Assembly (NCBI RefSeq): GCF_009498215.1
Contig: NZ_CP043498.1
Location: 1-64,000, forward strand
Source: Rhizobium grahamii
GTDB lineage: Bacteria; Pseudomonadota; Alphaproteobacteria; Rhizobiales; Rhizobiaceae
Length of the DNA: 64,000 bases
Direction: 5' to 3'
This document shows, piece by piece, positions 25,049 to 33,905 of the stretch. Under the pieces are notes generated by a model. The model saw nothing but the letters and a program-made list of their open reading frames with translations. It made no database searches and had not been told where the DNA came from. The translations under genes were made by a program, and so were the position numbers. The stretch's first letter is position 1. Every line of letters starts with the position of its first letter.

Positions 25049-25681
25049 TCAGCCGGCGGCGCCCGCAAGCGGTGCCACGTGCGGCCAGACCTCGATCGCA
25101 CCACGATAGATCATGTGGAGCGCGACGTAGAGGATGATCGCCAGACCCACATAGGCGACCCAGTGGTAGCGATTGAGCAGCCGCGCGATGAAGTTCGCCG
25201 CGACCCCCATCATGGCGATCGACAGGATAAGGCCGATGACGAGCACCGTCGGATGCTCGCGCGCGGCACCGGCAACGGCAAGCACGTTGTCGAGCGACAT
25301 CGAGACGTCGGCGATGACGATCTGCGTGGCAGCCTGAAAGAAGGTCTTGCGCGGCGCCTGGCTCGCGTCGCCGACATCCGCATCGTCGTTGCCGCCGGCC
25401 CGTAGCTCGCGCCACATCTTCCAGCAGACCCAGAGAAGCAGAATGCCGCCGGCAAGCAAAAGGCCGATGATGTCGAGCAGTTGCACGGTGACGCTGGCAA
25501 GGGCGATACGCAGCACGGTCGCGGCGAGAATGCCGACGAGAATGGCTTTACGCCGTTGGTCGGGCGCAAGCCCGGCTGCGGCAAGCCCGATCACGACTGC
25601 GTTGTCGCCGGCTAGAACCAGGTCGATCAAGATGACCTGTAGAAGCGCCAGCAAACCGGCGGACGTGAAAATTTCCATCAT
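25049..25681 (-). CDS. TerC family membrane protein (YjbE type)
   Basis: The 210-residue protein has about six helices and the TerC signature acidic positions: ILIDLVLAGDNAVVIGLAAAG, a matching second motif IVIADVSMSLDNVLAVAG, and IYRGAIEVWPHV near the end. The family is linked to metal (Mn) export or tellurite resistance. There are two possible ATG starts three bases apart; 25681 is used because AGGGA lies upstream. No other ter genes are in the neighbourhood. Confidence 0.88.
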   Translation of the reverse strand: MMEIFTSAGLLALLQVILIDLVLAGDNAVVIGLAAAGLAPDQRRKAILVGILAATVLRIALASVTVQLLDIIGLLLAGGILLLWVCWKMWRELRAGGNDDADVGDASQAPRKTFFQAATQIVIADVSMSLDNVLAVAGAAREHPTVLVIGLILSIAMMGVAANFIARLLNRYHWVAYVGLAIILYVALHMIYRGAIEVWPHVAPLAGAAG

Positions 25682-25835
25682 GCGACAATCCCTTGCTTCA
25701 CGCGAAGCGCCTCCCCGGCGTAACCCACGCATAGAGGATCGCTCCGGCGGGGATCAAGTAGGGGCATCGATGGCATCGACAAGATTGCGGTGCCAACGTT
25801 GCCGAAAAAGCACCGCTTGCGGCCAAAAGACGTGA

Positions 25836-25867
25836 AAACGCCCGCCAGTTTGCACTAGCGGGCGTTT
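25836..25867 (-). terminator. Rho-independent terminator of podJ
   Basis: Perfect 10-bp arms aaacgcccgc / gcgggcgttt surround a 12-base loop, and four T residues follow on the minus strand. It lies 16 bases beyond the podJ stop codon. Confidence 0.8.
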
Positions 25868-25882
25868 GGTACGCTGATTATG

Positions 25883-28800
25883 TCAGGCCTTGGTTGCTGG
25901 CGCCTTGTTGCGTTCCAGAAGAGCCTTGACCGTATCGTCGTTGATCTTGCCGCTTGGCTCCTGGCCGATCGACTTCTGGAAGCTCTTGATCGCGGCAACC
26001 GTCTTTGCACCGAGCTCGCCGTCCGGATGACCAGCGTCGAAGCCATTGTTGTTCAGGATCGCCTGGATGTTGCGGATCGCCCGCTTCATGTCGACGGTCG
26101 AAGTCTTGGTTGCCGTGCCGTTCCATTCGTCCGGAACATCGACCGCGTTGGTCTTCGTGTTCAGAGGCTCGGCCTTCCAGAGATCGGCCTTGGCGCGCGC
26201 CTTTTCCAGTTGATCCGGCTTCAGGGCGTTGGCTACTTCGTCGCGCTTTTGCGACGCGTCTTTGTCGCCGCCCTTGGCAGCGATCGCGAACCACTTGTAC
26301 GATTCCGTCAGATCCTGCGCGACCCCGTTGCCGCGGGCGCAGAGAATTGCGAGGTTGAACTGGCTGTCGGTGATGCCGAGGTTGGCAGCCTTGGTGAACC
26401 AGTTCGCGGCCTTCGCATAGTCCTGCTGGCCGAGAGCGCCGGAGGCGTAGAGGACGGCCAGATTGTGCATGGCGCTGGCATTGCCCTGATCGGCAGCCTG
26501 CTCATAGTACTGCCGGGCCTTGTTGATGTCGCGCTCGACGCCGGTGCCCTTCTCGTAGATGCTGCCCATCCGGTACTCGGCTGGTGCGAAGCCCTTGTCG
26601 GCAGAGAGCTGGTACCAGCTCACCGCTTCCTTCGGATCAGCCGTGATGCCGGCGCGGCCGTCGCTGTAGCGCGCGCCGATCTCGAAGAGAGCCAGAGCGT
26701 CGCCGCCCTTGGCCGCATCTGCCAGCGACTTTGGCTGGATGGTGTCGGGTATGGCGATGGTCTCTGCTGCCGGAGCCGGGGCCATGGCGGCGGCGGCCGG
26801 TGCCGTGTCCTTCGACACGAAGGCGGATGCATCCTGCGGCGTGCCCGAGGGGGCAAGCGTGGTGGCGGCTTCACCGTTCAAAGGTGCGGCGGCGGTCAGA
26901 TGTTCCGAGGGAATCTGTTCGGGAGCGGTTGCGGGGGCCTGCGCATCAGTCTTCGGTGCTTCCGCTGCGGTGGGGAGAGCAGCCTGGTTCTGATCGGGTG
27001 CCGTTTCGCTGTCGACAGGCAACGGCGAGGCTGCGGGCGGTTCGGCGATCGTTGCCACCTCGGCCGACGGAGCAGGCGTGCCGCTCGTCAGGGTGCGCGC
27101 AAGCGGAAAGGCCATGATCGCGAGGAGAACAGCGCCGACGGCCAGAAGGATTGGACGGCGGAAGCGGGAAAATGCACCGCCCTTTGCGGCCGCATCCTTG
27201 CTCTTGGCCTTCTTCTCGCCCTTGGATCCGGACTTTCCACCGGCATCGACTTCCATGGCGGCGGCCTGTGCCGCACGGCGAGCGGCGGCGATATAGTCGG
27301 CGCGCTCGGTTTCGCTTGCTGGCTTCGGATTGGTACGGGCGGCATTCTGGCTGGCGCGTACGCGCTCCAGGATCTTCTTCACATCGGGTGCGCCGGAGCC
27401 CGGCTCGAGCGGCTCGTTCGCGGCTTCCGGCGGCATGACGTCAACCGGATCGATCGACGGGGTCGGGTCGATGATTGCGCGCTCGCCGGTCTTCGCCTTC
27501 TTGGCGGGCAGCAGGCGTTTTCCGAGGCTGACGAGAAGGCTGCCTTTGCCCGGAACGGCCGCTGCCGCAGGCTTGGTCGCAGCTTCGATGGCGATCGCGC
27601 TCGTTTCGGTGGCTGCCATAGCAGGGGCTACGGGTTCGCGGGTAGGCTCGGCTTCCTGGGCGACAGGTGTCGTGCGGGTTCCGAAGACGGCAGGCTTTTC
27701 CGGTTCGTCAGCATCGGCTGGCACGAGGGAATAGGGATCGACATGGAAGTCGACATCGGCGGCCGGCATGCGCGCCGCGGGGCGTGCCGTGCGGCTTTCC
27801 ATGTCGTCAAGCCTGTCGGCGATCTGTACCAGCGTCTCGTGCAGCGCCTGGAAGGTCCGGTGTGTCCGTTCCTCGCCGCTGCGGCTGAGATCCTCTAGAT
27901 TGCGGAGATCGGCCGCGAGCGCATTGAGAGCAGAGATATCCGCCGGCGCGCCGGCCTGAATGCCGCCGTTGCGGGCATAGGCTTCGACGACGGCTTCGGC
28001 AGCCTGGCGCGCAGCCTCGACGATGTACTCGTCGCTTGTCGCCATGTAGTCTTCGATGGCGCCCATCCGGCGGTCGAGGTCGGCGGGGATTTCGGCCTGG
28101 CGGGGTTCGCTCATCAGGGCCGAGAGATTGGCGATCTGGTCTTCGAGATTGCGCAGTGCGGTCGCGTCCGTTGCCGGCGCTGCCGTGCTCTCGTTCAGCC
28201 GCGCTGCGATATCGCTGAGGCGATCTTCGATCCGGTGGAACGCGCGCTCATCGATAACAGGCTGCACCGGTTGCAGCGGCTGGAATTCCATCTCGTCGAT
28301 TCGCCGCGCGAGGTAGTCGAGCCGCTGTGCCAGCACGTCGTTGACGGAACCATGCTCGAGCGCATCGATCTTGCGGGAAATATCCGACAGCGCGCCGGTC
28401 AGTTCCGGCAGCGGCGATGCCCGCTGGCTCTGCTCGAGAAGGTAGGAGAGATGCTCCAGGCGCTCGTCCAGACGCGAGGTGGACTCCGCATTGGCAAGCT
28501 CCTCGACACGCGCCGTCAGTGCTTCCAGCCGGTCGGCCAGATTGTCTGTCGGAGCCGAGCGGCTGGCAACGCTGTGTCCCATGATTTCGATCTGTTCGGC
28601 GAGGCCGTTCAGTCGGCCTTCCAGGCGATGCATCATCGCCGGGTCTCCGCTGGCAGCGGTCCGGCTCGATGCGGCGATCGCGCGGCTGATCTCGTCGAGA
28701 CGGCTGTCGACCGCTGCAAACTGGTCCGACATCGAGCGGTCGTACGGCTGGATCATGTTCGCAAACTGCTCCATGGCCGTGGCAATGGAAATAAGCTTGT

Positions 28801-29683
28801 CTTCGAGCGCGCGCACCGCCGGGCTCTCGCCCATGCCGCTAATGTTGCGCTTGATATCGTCGAGACGGTAGGCGAGAGCGACGAGCTCTTCCTGCAGGCC
28901 CGCCGTGTCGACGGATTGCAGGTGTGTCTCGAAGCCGTCCCAGCGGTCTTCGATGTGACGGATCGAATCTTCGCGTGCAAGCCCGTCCATCAGAGAACGC
29001 AGCTCTTCGAACTCACCGCGCAGGTTCTGCGCATCGGGTGCGCTCGATCGGCGCGTCAGCTGGTCGATGCTTTCGGCAAGCCGGCCCATGTCCGCACGGA
29101 TGTCATCGGCGAAATGCCGGTCGGTGGCACTTGCCTTGATTTCCTTGAGTTCGCCGCGCAGTGCGTTCATTTCGCGGGTCACGCCTTCGGAAATGTCACG
29201 CTTCAGATCCTGGCGCAGATTGACCAGCGCCTGGGCAATCTCGGTCATCGTATCTTCAGCGCTTGGGCGGCTGGGGGCAGGGGCGGCAGCCTGCGGCATT
29301 GCCGGGCGCGGAGCCGGAGCGGTAGTACGCTCGGGTGCAGGCGCGTAGCTGCGTGCCGGTTCGCGGGCATAGGTTTGCGGTTCGCGATTGGGGTAGGACA
29401 GAGGCTCGCGAACGGCCGGCCGCTCGCGGCTTGCTTCCAGCATACGCTGGCGCTGGCGAATTTCGGCGATCGGGTCGGGCCGTGGCTCGGCTGCCGCGTA
29501 AGGTGCGCGCGGCGCGTAGGTCGGCGCTTCGCGGGCGGGTGCCGCGGGGCGTGGGGCCTGGTCGCGCACGCTGTTGCCGATCAAGCCCTCGATGCGGGCC
29601 TCAAGCCCCTCGATGGTGCGGTTCAGCGCATCAAGCGACGCCCTGTCGGAATGCCGTGTGGTTTGTGATCGCGATCCGTTCAT
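25883..29683 (-). CDS. podJ: Polar organizer PodJ-like protein (coiled coil, SEL1 repeats, peptidoglycan-binding domain)
   Basis: The product has 1266 residues. Residues 1-840 are cytoplasmic, with an early Pro/Ala/Arg-rich linker and many coiled-coil segments (repeated LEDRL, IDELTRR-type heptads). One transmembrane helix lies at about 845-866 (PILLAVGAVLLAIMAFPLA). The periplasmic part has a Pro/Ala linker, about four SEL1 repeats at ~995-1165 (ALFEIGARYSDGRAG, EYRMGSIYEKGTGV, HNLAVLYASGALG) and a PG_binding_1 domain at ~1195-1260 (FDAGHPDGELGAKTVAAIKS). This order matches PodJ of Caulobacter, Sinorhizobium and Agrobacterium, a new-pole scaffold for cell-cycle regulators. A perfect terminator follows, and a near-consensus CtrA box lies upstream. 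Confidence 0.9.
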   Translation of the reverse strand: MNGSRSQTTRHSDRASLDALNRTIEGLEARIEGLIGNSVRDQAPRPAAPAREAPTYAPRAPYAAAEPRPDPIAEIRQRQRMLEASRERPAVREPLSYPNREPQTYAREPARSYAPAPERTTAPAPRPAMPQAAAPAPSRPSAEDTMTEIAQALVNLRQDLKRDISEGVTREMNALRGELKEIKASATDRHFADDIRADMGRLAESIDQLTRRSSAPDAQNLRGEFEELRSLMDGLAREDSIRHIEDRWDGFETHLQSVDTAGLQEELVALAYRLDDIKRNISGMGESPAVRALEDKLISIATAMEQFANMIQPYDRSMSDQFAAVDSRLDEISRAIAASSRTAASGDPAMMHRLEGRLNGLAEQIEIMGHSVASRSAPTDNLADRLEALTARVEELANAESTSRLDERLEHLSYLLEQSQRASPLPELTGALSDISRKIDALEHGSVNDVLAQRLDYLARRIDEMEFQPLQPVQPVIDERAFHRIEDRLSDIAARLNESTAAPATDATALRNLEDQIANLSALMSEPRQAEIPADLDRRMGAIEDYMATSDEYIVEAARQAAEAVVEAYARNGGIQAGAPADISALNALAADLRNLEDLSRSGEERTHRTFQALHETLVQIADRLDDMESRTARPAARMPAADVDFHVDPYSLVPADADEPEKPAVFGTRTTPVAQEAEPTREPVAPAMAATETSAIAIEAATKPAAAAVPGKGSLLVSLGKRLLPAKKAKTGERAIIDPTPSIDPVDVMPPEAANEPLEPGSGAPDVKKILERVRASQNAARTNPKPASETERADYIAAARRAAQAAAMEVDAGGKSGSKGEKKAKSKDAAAKGGAFSRFRRPILLAVGAVLLAIMAFPLARTLTSGTPAPSAEVATIAEPPAASPLPVDSETAPDQNQAALPTAAEAPKTDAQAPATAPEQIPSEHLTAAAPLNGEAATTLAPSGTPQDASAFVSKDTAPAAAAMAPAPAAETIAIPDTIQPKSLADAAKGGDALALFEIGARYSDGRAGITADPKEAVSWYQLSADKGFAPAEYRMGSIYEKGTGVERDINKARQYYEQAADQGNASAMHNLAVLYASGALGQQDYAKAANWFTKAANLGITDSQFNLAILCARGNGVAQDLTESYKWFAIAAKGGDKDASQKRDEVANALKPDQLEKARAKADLWKAEPLNTKTNAVDVPDEWNGTATKTSTVDMKRAIRNIQAILNNNGFDAGHPDGELGAKTVAAIKSFQKSIGQEPSGKINDDTVKALLERNKAPATKA

Positions 29684-29983
29684 CTTCTTGCTCGCTTCGA
29701 CTGTTCGAACCCTCGTCAGGGTCGATCATTGGCTTTTCCGTCAGCGGCCGCATCGAAATGCGAACCAGAGCACTATTCATGAGGAGGTAATCAATTAGGC
29801 TTTCCTCAACCTGTACGGCTTAGCGGCATTCAAGAAACGCGAGACTTGAAAAAACGAATGCAGATAGCCAATGCTCAAACGGCACCTTTCACGAAACGTG
29901 GTAAACAACCCGTTAACCGGCGTGAGATTTTTTTAACGTTTGTGACTTCGTGCGCGATTTTTGCACGCTGGGCGAGCCAGCGC
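29684..29983. other. Upstream region of podJ with a CtrA-like box
   Basis: This 300-base gene-free stretch is AT-rich between 29840 and 29960. On the minus strand it contains TTAA-N7-TTTAC (29902-29917), which matches eight of nine positions of the CtrA consensus TTAA-N7-TTAAC. I see no RNA gene in it. Confidence 0.5.
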
Positions 29984-30442
29984 CTAGATGCGACGCGCCT
30001 TGATCGTGTTCATCACGAAGCTCGTCTCGATCGTGTCGACGCACTTCAGCTTGGCGATCTTCTCCTTGATGAAGCGCTCATACTGATCGAGCCCCGCGCT
30101 CATGACTTTCAGGACATAGTCGCGGGTACCGGTAACGAGATGGCATTCGAGCACCTCGTCCCACTCCAGAACGGCATTCTCGAACATGCGGATCTCGTCT
30201 TCGTGCTGACGGCTGAGGCGCACCGACGCAAGCGCCGTCATCGTCCAGCCTTCGACGGCGGGGTCGACAAGTGTGGTGTAGCCTTGGATGATTTCGGTCT
30301 CCTCGAGACGGCGCAAACGTCTCAGGCAGGCGGAAGCCGAGAGGCCGACACGTTCGGCAAGTTCGTTGTTGGGCAGCCTCGCATCGCTTGTCAGCTCCCT
30401 CAGAATCTTCCGGTCCATGTCATCAGCAATTTTCTGCGCCAT
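29984..30442 (-). CDS. Lrp/AsnC family transcriptional regulator
   Basis: The 152-residue protein has an N-terminal helix-turn-helix (MDRKILRELTSDARLPNNEL, then GLSASACLRRLRRLEETEII) and a C-terminal RAM domain (ECHLVTGTRDYVLKVMSAGL) for amino-acid effector binding. It is divergent from a methionine gamma-lyase-type gene with about 120 bases between, so it probably controls that gene in response to an amino acid. The start at 30442 (MAQKIADDMDRK) has a weak ribosome site; an internal Met eight residues later is possible. Confidence 0.92.
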   Translation of the reverse strand: MAQKIADDMDRKILRELTSDARLPNNELAERVGLSASACLRRLRRLEETEIIQGYTTLVDPAVEGWTMTALASVRLSRQHEDEIRMFENAVLEWDEVLECHLVTGTRDYVLKVMSAGLDQYERFIKEKIAKLKCVDTIETSFVMNTIKARRI

Positions 30443-30564
30443 ATATCTGCTTTTTCCGCATCCGATTGCTTCATGAAGGAGAAGCGCGCGTGAAATAGCA
30501 AGGATAGGTCGAAGACTTTGATATAATTTGTCAGAACAAGACGCCATTGACGCAGGAGATCACC
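30443..30564. promoter_or_regulatory. Divergent Lrp / gamma-lyase promoter region
   Basis: A perfect -10 hexamer TATAAT lies at 30522-30527 on the plus strand, 38 bases before the gamma-lyase ATG. No good -35 is seen, which fits activation or control by the divergent Lrp protein. The region also has the ribosome site CAGGAG at 30553-30558. Confidence 0.5.
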
Positions 30565-31848
30565 ATGACCGCCCCGCATCCCTCCAAGACGCATATCGGC
30601 AACCATGCTCTGCACCCCGAAACGCAGATGCTGAACTATGGCTACGATCCCGAGCTTTCGGAGGGCGCGGTGAAACCGCCGGTCTTCCTGACGTCAACCT
30701 TCGTATTCAAGTCTGCCGAAGATGGCCGTGATTTCTTCGATTACGTTTCCGGCCGTCGCGAGCCGCCGGCCGGCACGGGCGCAGGCCTCGTCTATTCCCG
30801 CTTCAATCACCCGAACAGCGAGATCGTCGAGGACCGGCTGGCCGTCTATGAACGCACGGAGAGCTGCGCGCTGTTTTCGTCCGGCATGTCGGCAATCGCC
30901 ACGACCCTGCTTGCCTTCGTTCGCCCGGGCGACGCCGTGTTGCACTCGCAGCCGCTTTACGGCGGTACCGAGACGCTGCTGGCGAAGACCTTTCTGAACC
31001 TTGGCGTCGCCGCAGTCGGTTTTGCCGATGGCGTCAGCGAAGCCTCCGTGCTGGCGGCAGCCGAGGAGGCAATGGGTAAGGGCCGCGTTTCCGTCATCCT
31101 GATCGAAACGCCCGCCAACCCGACCAACAGCCTTGTCGACGTTGCGCTGATCGGCCGCGTTGCCGACGTCATTGCCGAGCGTCAGCGCCATCGGCCGATC
31201 ATCGCCTGTGACAACACCTTGCTCGGCCCGGTCTTCCAGCGCCCGATCGAACATGGCGCCGATATCTCGCTCTATTCATTGACGAAATATGTCGGTGGCC
31301 ATTCCGACTTGATCGCCGGCGCAGCACTCGGCCCAAAGGCTGTGATGAAGCAGGTGAAGGCTCTGCGCGGCGCGATCGGAACGCAGCTTGATCCGCATTC
31401 GTGCTGGATGTTGGGACGCTCGCTGGAAACGCTGCAGATCCGCATGGAGCGGGCAAACAGCAACGCTCAGGCAGTGGCGGATTTCCTGCGCGACCATCCC
31501 AAGGTCGAGAAGATCCATTACCTGCCGTATCACAAGCCGGATTCGCCGCTTGGCCGGACGTTTGCGGCGCAATGCACGGGCGCCGGATCGACCTTTTCGT
31601 TCGATATCGCGGGTGGCCAGCCAGCCTCCTTCCGCTTCCTGAACGCCCTGCAGATCTTCAAACTGGCCGTCAGCCTCGGGGGCACGGAATCGCTGGCAAG
31701 CCATCCCGCCACCATGACGCATTCGGGCGTGCCGGCTGACGTCCGTCAGCGGATTGGCGTTCTGGAGTCGACCATCCGGCTGTCGATCGGCATCGAGCAT
31801 CCAGATGATCTCGTTGCCGATCTTGCGCAGGCTCTGGACGCCGCCTGA
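30565..31848 (+). CDS. Cys/Met metabolism PLP enzyme (methionine gamma-lyase-like)
   Basis: The 427-residue PLP-dependent enzyme is of the cystathionine gamma-synthase fold. Visible motifs are the substrate-loop [16 protein letters not shown], the PLP phosphate stretch [14 protein letters not shown], the Tyr/Gly segment [12 protein letters not shown], and the Schiff-base lysine in [15 protein letters not shown]. The family includes methionine gamma-lyase and cystathionine lyases; the long N-terminus and the adjacent Lrp regulator favour a catabolic lyase for methionine or a related amino acid. CAGGAG precedes the ATG. A hairpin spans its end. Confidence 0.87.
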   Translation: MTAPHPSKTHIGNHALHPETQMLNYGYDPELSEGAVKPPVFLTSTFVFKSAEDGRDFFDYVSGRREPPAGTGAGLVYSRFNHPNSEIVEDRLAVYERTESCALFSSGMSAIATTLLAFVRPGDAVLHSQPLYGGTETLLAKTFLNLGVAAVGFADGVSEASVLAAAEEAMGKGRVSVILIETPANPTNSLVDVALIGRVADVIAERQRHRPIIACDNTLLGPVFQRPIEHGADISLYSLTKYVGGHSDLIAGAALGPKAVMKQVKALRGAIGTQLDPHSCWMLGRSLETLQIRMERANSNAQAVADFLRDHPKVEKIHYLPYHKPDSPLGRTFAAQCTGAGSTFSFDIAGGQPASFRFLNALQIFKLAVSLGGTESLASHPATMTHSGVPADVRQRIGVLESTIRLSIGIEHPDDLVADLAQALDAA

Positions 31849-31851
31849 GGG

Positions 31852-31874
31852 CGGCGGCTGTTATGCAGCCGCCG
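31852..31874 (+). terminator. Hairpin terminator at end of the gamma-lyase gene
   Basis: Perfect 9-bp arms cggcggctg / cagccgccg enclose a five-base loop and are followed by TTT. The hairpin overlaps the 3' end of the convergent 31861 gene, whose stop codon lies in the loop. Confidence 0.6.
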
Positions 31875-32232
31875 TTTCGCGGACGTCGTCGAGCAGGAAA
31901 TGAAGGACGACGTACTTCGTCGTGTAATGCCGTCCGCTGTCGGAGACGCGCTCCTCGCCGCCGCCGTCGGCCGGATGCCAGCGATGATAGTGCGGATTTG
32001 TCGTGATCAGCGTGATCGCTTCGCCCAGATGCTTGCCGCTGAGCCGGTAACGCATTTCCGCCAGGGGCCAGATGCGTTCGTAGTCCTCGGTCGGGATGCG
32101 CACCTTGAGCGCCTTGCGGCTGACAGCCTCGCTGCGCGAGCCGTCATCGTGAACCACCGCGGGCAGATCGATGGTCACCTCTTCCGCACCGTCGAGAATG
32201 GAGTTGAACTCTTCAGGCCACGTCCGTCTCAT
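31861..32232 (-). CDS. Hypothetical protein
   Basis: The product has 123 residues and is cytoplasmic with no signal peptide or membrane segment. It starts MRRTWPEEFNSILDGAEEVT, has a charged middle (ALKVRIPTEDYERIWPLAEM) and a His-rich tail region (NPHYHRWHPADGG). I do not recognise the family. An AGGAG-like box lies upstream of the ATG. The codon use matches neighbouring genes and the 199-base upstream region looks promoter-like, so it is probably a real gene. Confidence 0.65.
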   Translation of the reverse strand: MRRTWPEEFNSILDGAEEVTIDLPAVVHDDGSRSEAVSRKALKVRIPTEDYERIWPLAEMRYRLSGKHLGEAITLITTNPHYHRWHPADGGGEERVSDSGRHYTTKYVVLHFLLDDVRETAAA

Positions 32233-32431
32233 GAAATCGCTCCTCCTAAGCTTTTTCGTCGGTTAGCCAGCAAAATCTAGCGTGGATTACGCACGATGCA
32301 AATCCGGAGATCGATCATTCAGTGATGATTTTCGTATCGTATTGAAAAATATATATAAATCGTTTCTCGTTGTCGAGTTGAAGTTCTGCGATGGCTTGGA
32401 CAATGCCGCTTTCGAGCGATGGCAATTTTGA
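32233..32431. other. AT-rich intergenic region
   Basis: This 199-base stretch separates the hypothetical gene from the signalling operon. It has an AT-rich block at 32320-32365. No gene seen. Confidence 0.4.
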
Positions 32432-33451
32432 CTATTGCTGCCAGTTGACGGCGACGTATGTGCCCGTGGGCTTGTCGTCACGGCCGTAGGTGACGGTGGC
32501 GCCGAGCGTGATCGACATCGCGTTGATCAGGCGAGTACCGAGCCCGGTGCCTTTCGGCCCGTTTGTGCTATCATAGCCGATGCCGTCGTCTTCCACTGAC
32601 AGCGTGGCATTGCCGTTTTGGGTCTGGAGCTTGATGCGAACTTCGCCGCTACCACCGGGGTAGGCGTATTTCATCGCGTTGGTGACCAGTTCGATCAGGA
32701 TGACACCAAGTGCCACTGCCTTGTCGGCGGTGGTGGAGAGCCGACACAGATCGGTCGACAGAGTCGTCCCCCGGGCAGCGGCATTCGTGCCCTGCAGTTC
32801 CGCGAGCAGCGGGCCGAGATAGACGTCCAGCTGCACCTCGCCGACATTCTCAGAGGTGTAAAGGCTGCGGTGCACGCCGGCGATCGCGGTGATGCGGTTC
32901 TGAGTCTCGTTAAGCGCCGTCTTTGTCTCCTCGCTGTCGGCAATCTGCATCTGCATGCGGATCATCGCCGAAACCAGCGACAGGCTGTTGGCGATGCGGT
33001 GGTTCATTTCCGCCAGCAGCAATTCCGCCCGTTCCTTGGCGAGAATGAGCTGCCGGTCGGCTTCTTCCTTCTCCCGGCGGAGCCGTGCATTTTCCAGCGC
33101 CTGTTCGAGCGCGCTGGTGAGGAGGGGGAAGAAGTCGTCGGTCGCTGTCTTGACCACGTAATCTGCCGCGCCACCCTTCAGCGCCCGGATCGCCACATCC
33201 GCATCGCTCGATCCGGTGACGTAGAGCACCGGCGTCATCTTGCCCCGTTCGGCAATCGCCTCGAGGAAGTTCAGGCCGGTCTGGTTCTCGAAGTAGTGGT
33301 CGAGAACCACGGCTTCGAATTCCTCCGCCGCAAAAAGTTCAAGGCCGGTTTCGATCGAGGGGGCATGAATGACTTCGAAGTCGCTGCGCGCAAGAACCCG
33401 CGTGGCGAGGCGGGCGAGGGCTGGATCATCATCAACGTAAAGGATGCGCAC
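32432..33451 (-). CDS. Response regulator receiver fused to HWE/HisKA_2-type histidine kinase
   Basis: The 339-residue cytoplasmic protein has an N-terminal receiver at residues 1-120 (LYVDDDPALARLA acidic pair, VVLDHYFENQTG phospho-Asp, VVKTATDD Lys) and a C-terminal kinase of the HisKA_2 type, with the phosphorylatable His in LLAEMNHRIANSLSLVSAM and an HATPase domain (LIELVTNAMKYAYPGG, DDGIGYD, GTGLGTRLINAM). The start is GTG. It is the last gene of a three-gene operon with a membrane kinase and a single-domain regulator, and it could receive phosphate from the upstream kinase and pass it on. Confidence 0.9.
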   Translation of the reverse strand: MRILYVDDDPALARLATRVLARSDFEVIHAPSIETGLELFAAEEFEAVVLDHYFENQTGLNFLEAIAERGKMTPVLYVTGSSDADVAIRALKGGAADYVVKTATDDFFPLLTSALEQALENARLRREKEEADRQLILAKERAELLLAEMNHRIANSLSLVSAMIRMQMQIADSEETKTALNETQNRITAIAGVHRSLYTSENVGEVQLDVYLGPLLAELQGTNAAARGTTLSTDLCRLSTTADKAVALGVILIELVTNAMKYAYPGGSGEVRIKLQTQNGNATLSVEDDGIGYDSTNGPKGTGLGTRLINAMSITLGATVTYGRDDKPTGTYVAVNWQQ

Positions 33452-33467
33452 AGATTTTGGCTACTCT

Positions 33468-33905
33468 TTATGGGACCTGAATAACGGAGAAGAAAAGGCC
33501 GAGGTTGCGGATGGCGTTGGAGAAACCATCGTAGTCAACAGGCTTGGTGATATAGACGTTGGCGCCGAGATCATAGCACTTCTGGATTTCCCGCTCGTCG
33601 TCGGTCGTTGTCAGCACGACGACAGGCAGGCGGCGTGTATGCTCGTTGCTCTTGATCTTCTCCAGAATATCGATACCCGACATGTCAGGCAGATTGAGGT
33701 CGAGCAGCACGAGGAGATACCGATCCTTGCTGACGACACCATCACGGTTCGGGCCGAGGATATAGTCGAGCGCGCTCTTGCCGAGAGTGAAGGGCACGAT
33801 TTCGTTGTGCACGCCGGCGCGGCGCACGTTCTTTTCGATGAGACGGGCATGCCCCTCGTCATCCTCGATCATCACAATCGTGACTTCCTGACCCGTGGCT
33901 TTCAT
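33468..33905 (-). CDS. Single-domain response regulator (Rcp1/CheY-like)
   Basis: The 145-residue receiver-only protein has the acidic pair in IVMIEDDEGHARLI, phospho-Asp in LLVLLDLNLPDMSGID, the conserved Thr/Ser region in VVVLTTTDDE, and Lys in ANVYITKPVDYDGF. It resembles the Rcp1 group that pairs with CHASE3 or phytochrome-type kinases. Its ATG overlaps the stop of the upstream kinase (ATGA). With no output domain it must act by phosphotransfer or protein binding. Confidence 0.92.
   Translation of the reverse strand: MKATGQEVTIVMIEDDEGHARLIEKNVRRAGVHNEIVPFTLGKSALDYILGPNRDGVVSKDRYLLVLLDLNLPDMSGIDILEKIKSNEHTRRLPVVVLTTTDDEREIQKCYDLGANVYITKPVDYDGFSNAIRNLGLFFSVIQVP

Noticed and set aside
5200..25681. 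Tellurite resistance island from the TerB-like and TerC-like genes
   Set aside because: The two are 20 kb apart with ordinary housekeeping genes between, and no other ter genes are seen.
25880..27898. 672-residue open frame on the plus strand opposite podJ
   Set aside because: Gly/Arg-rich shadow; podJ on the other strand has recognisable domains in the right order.
30443..30564. SAM-type riboswitch before the gamma-lyase gene
   Set aside because: The leader after the TATAAT is under 40 bases and shows no stem pattern of a known SAM riboswitch.
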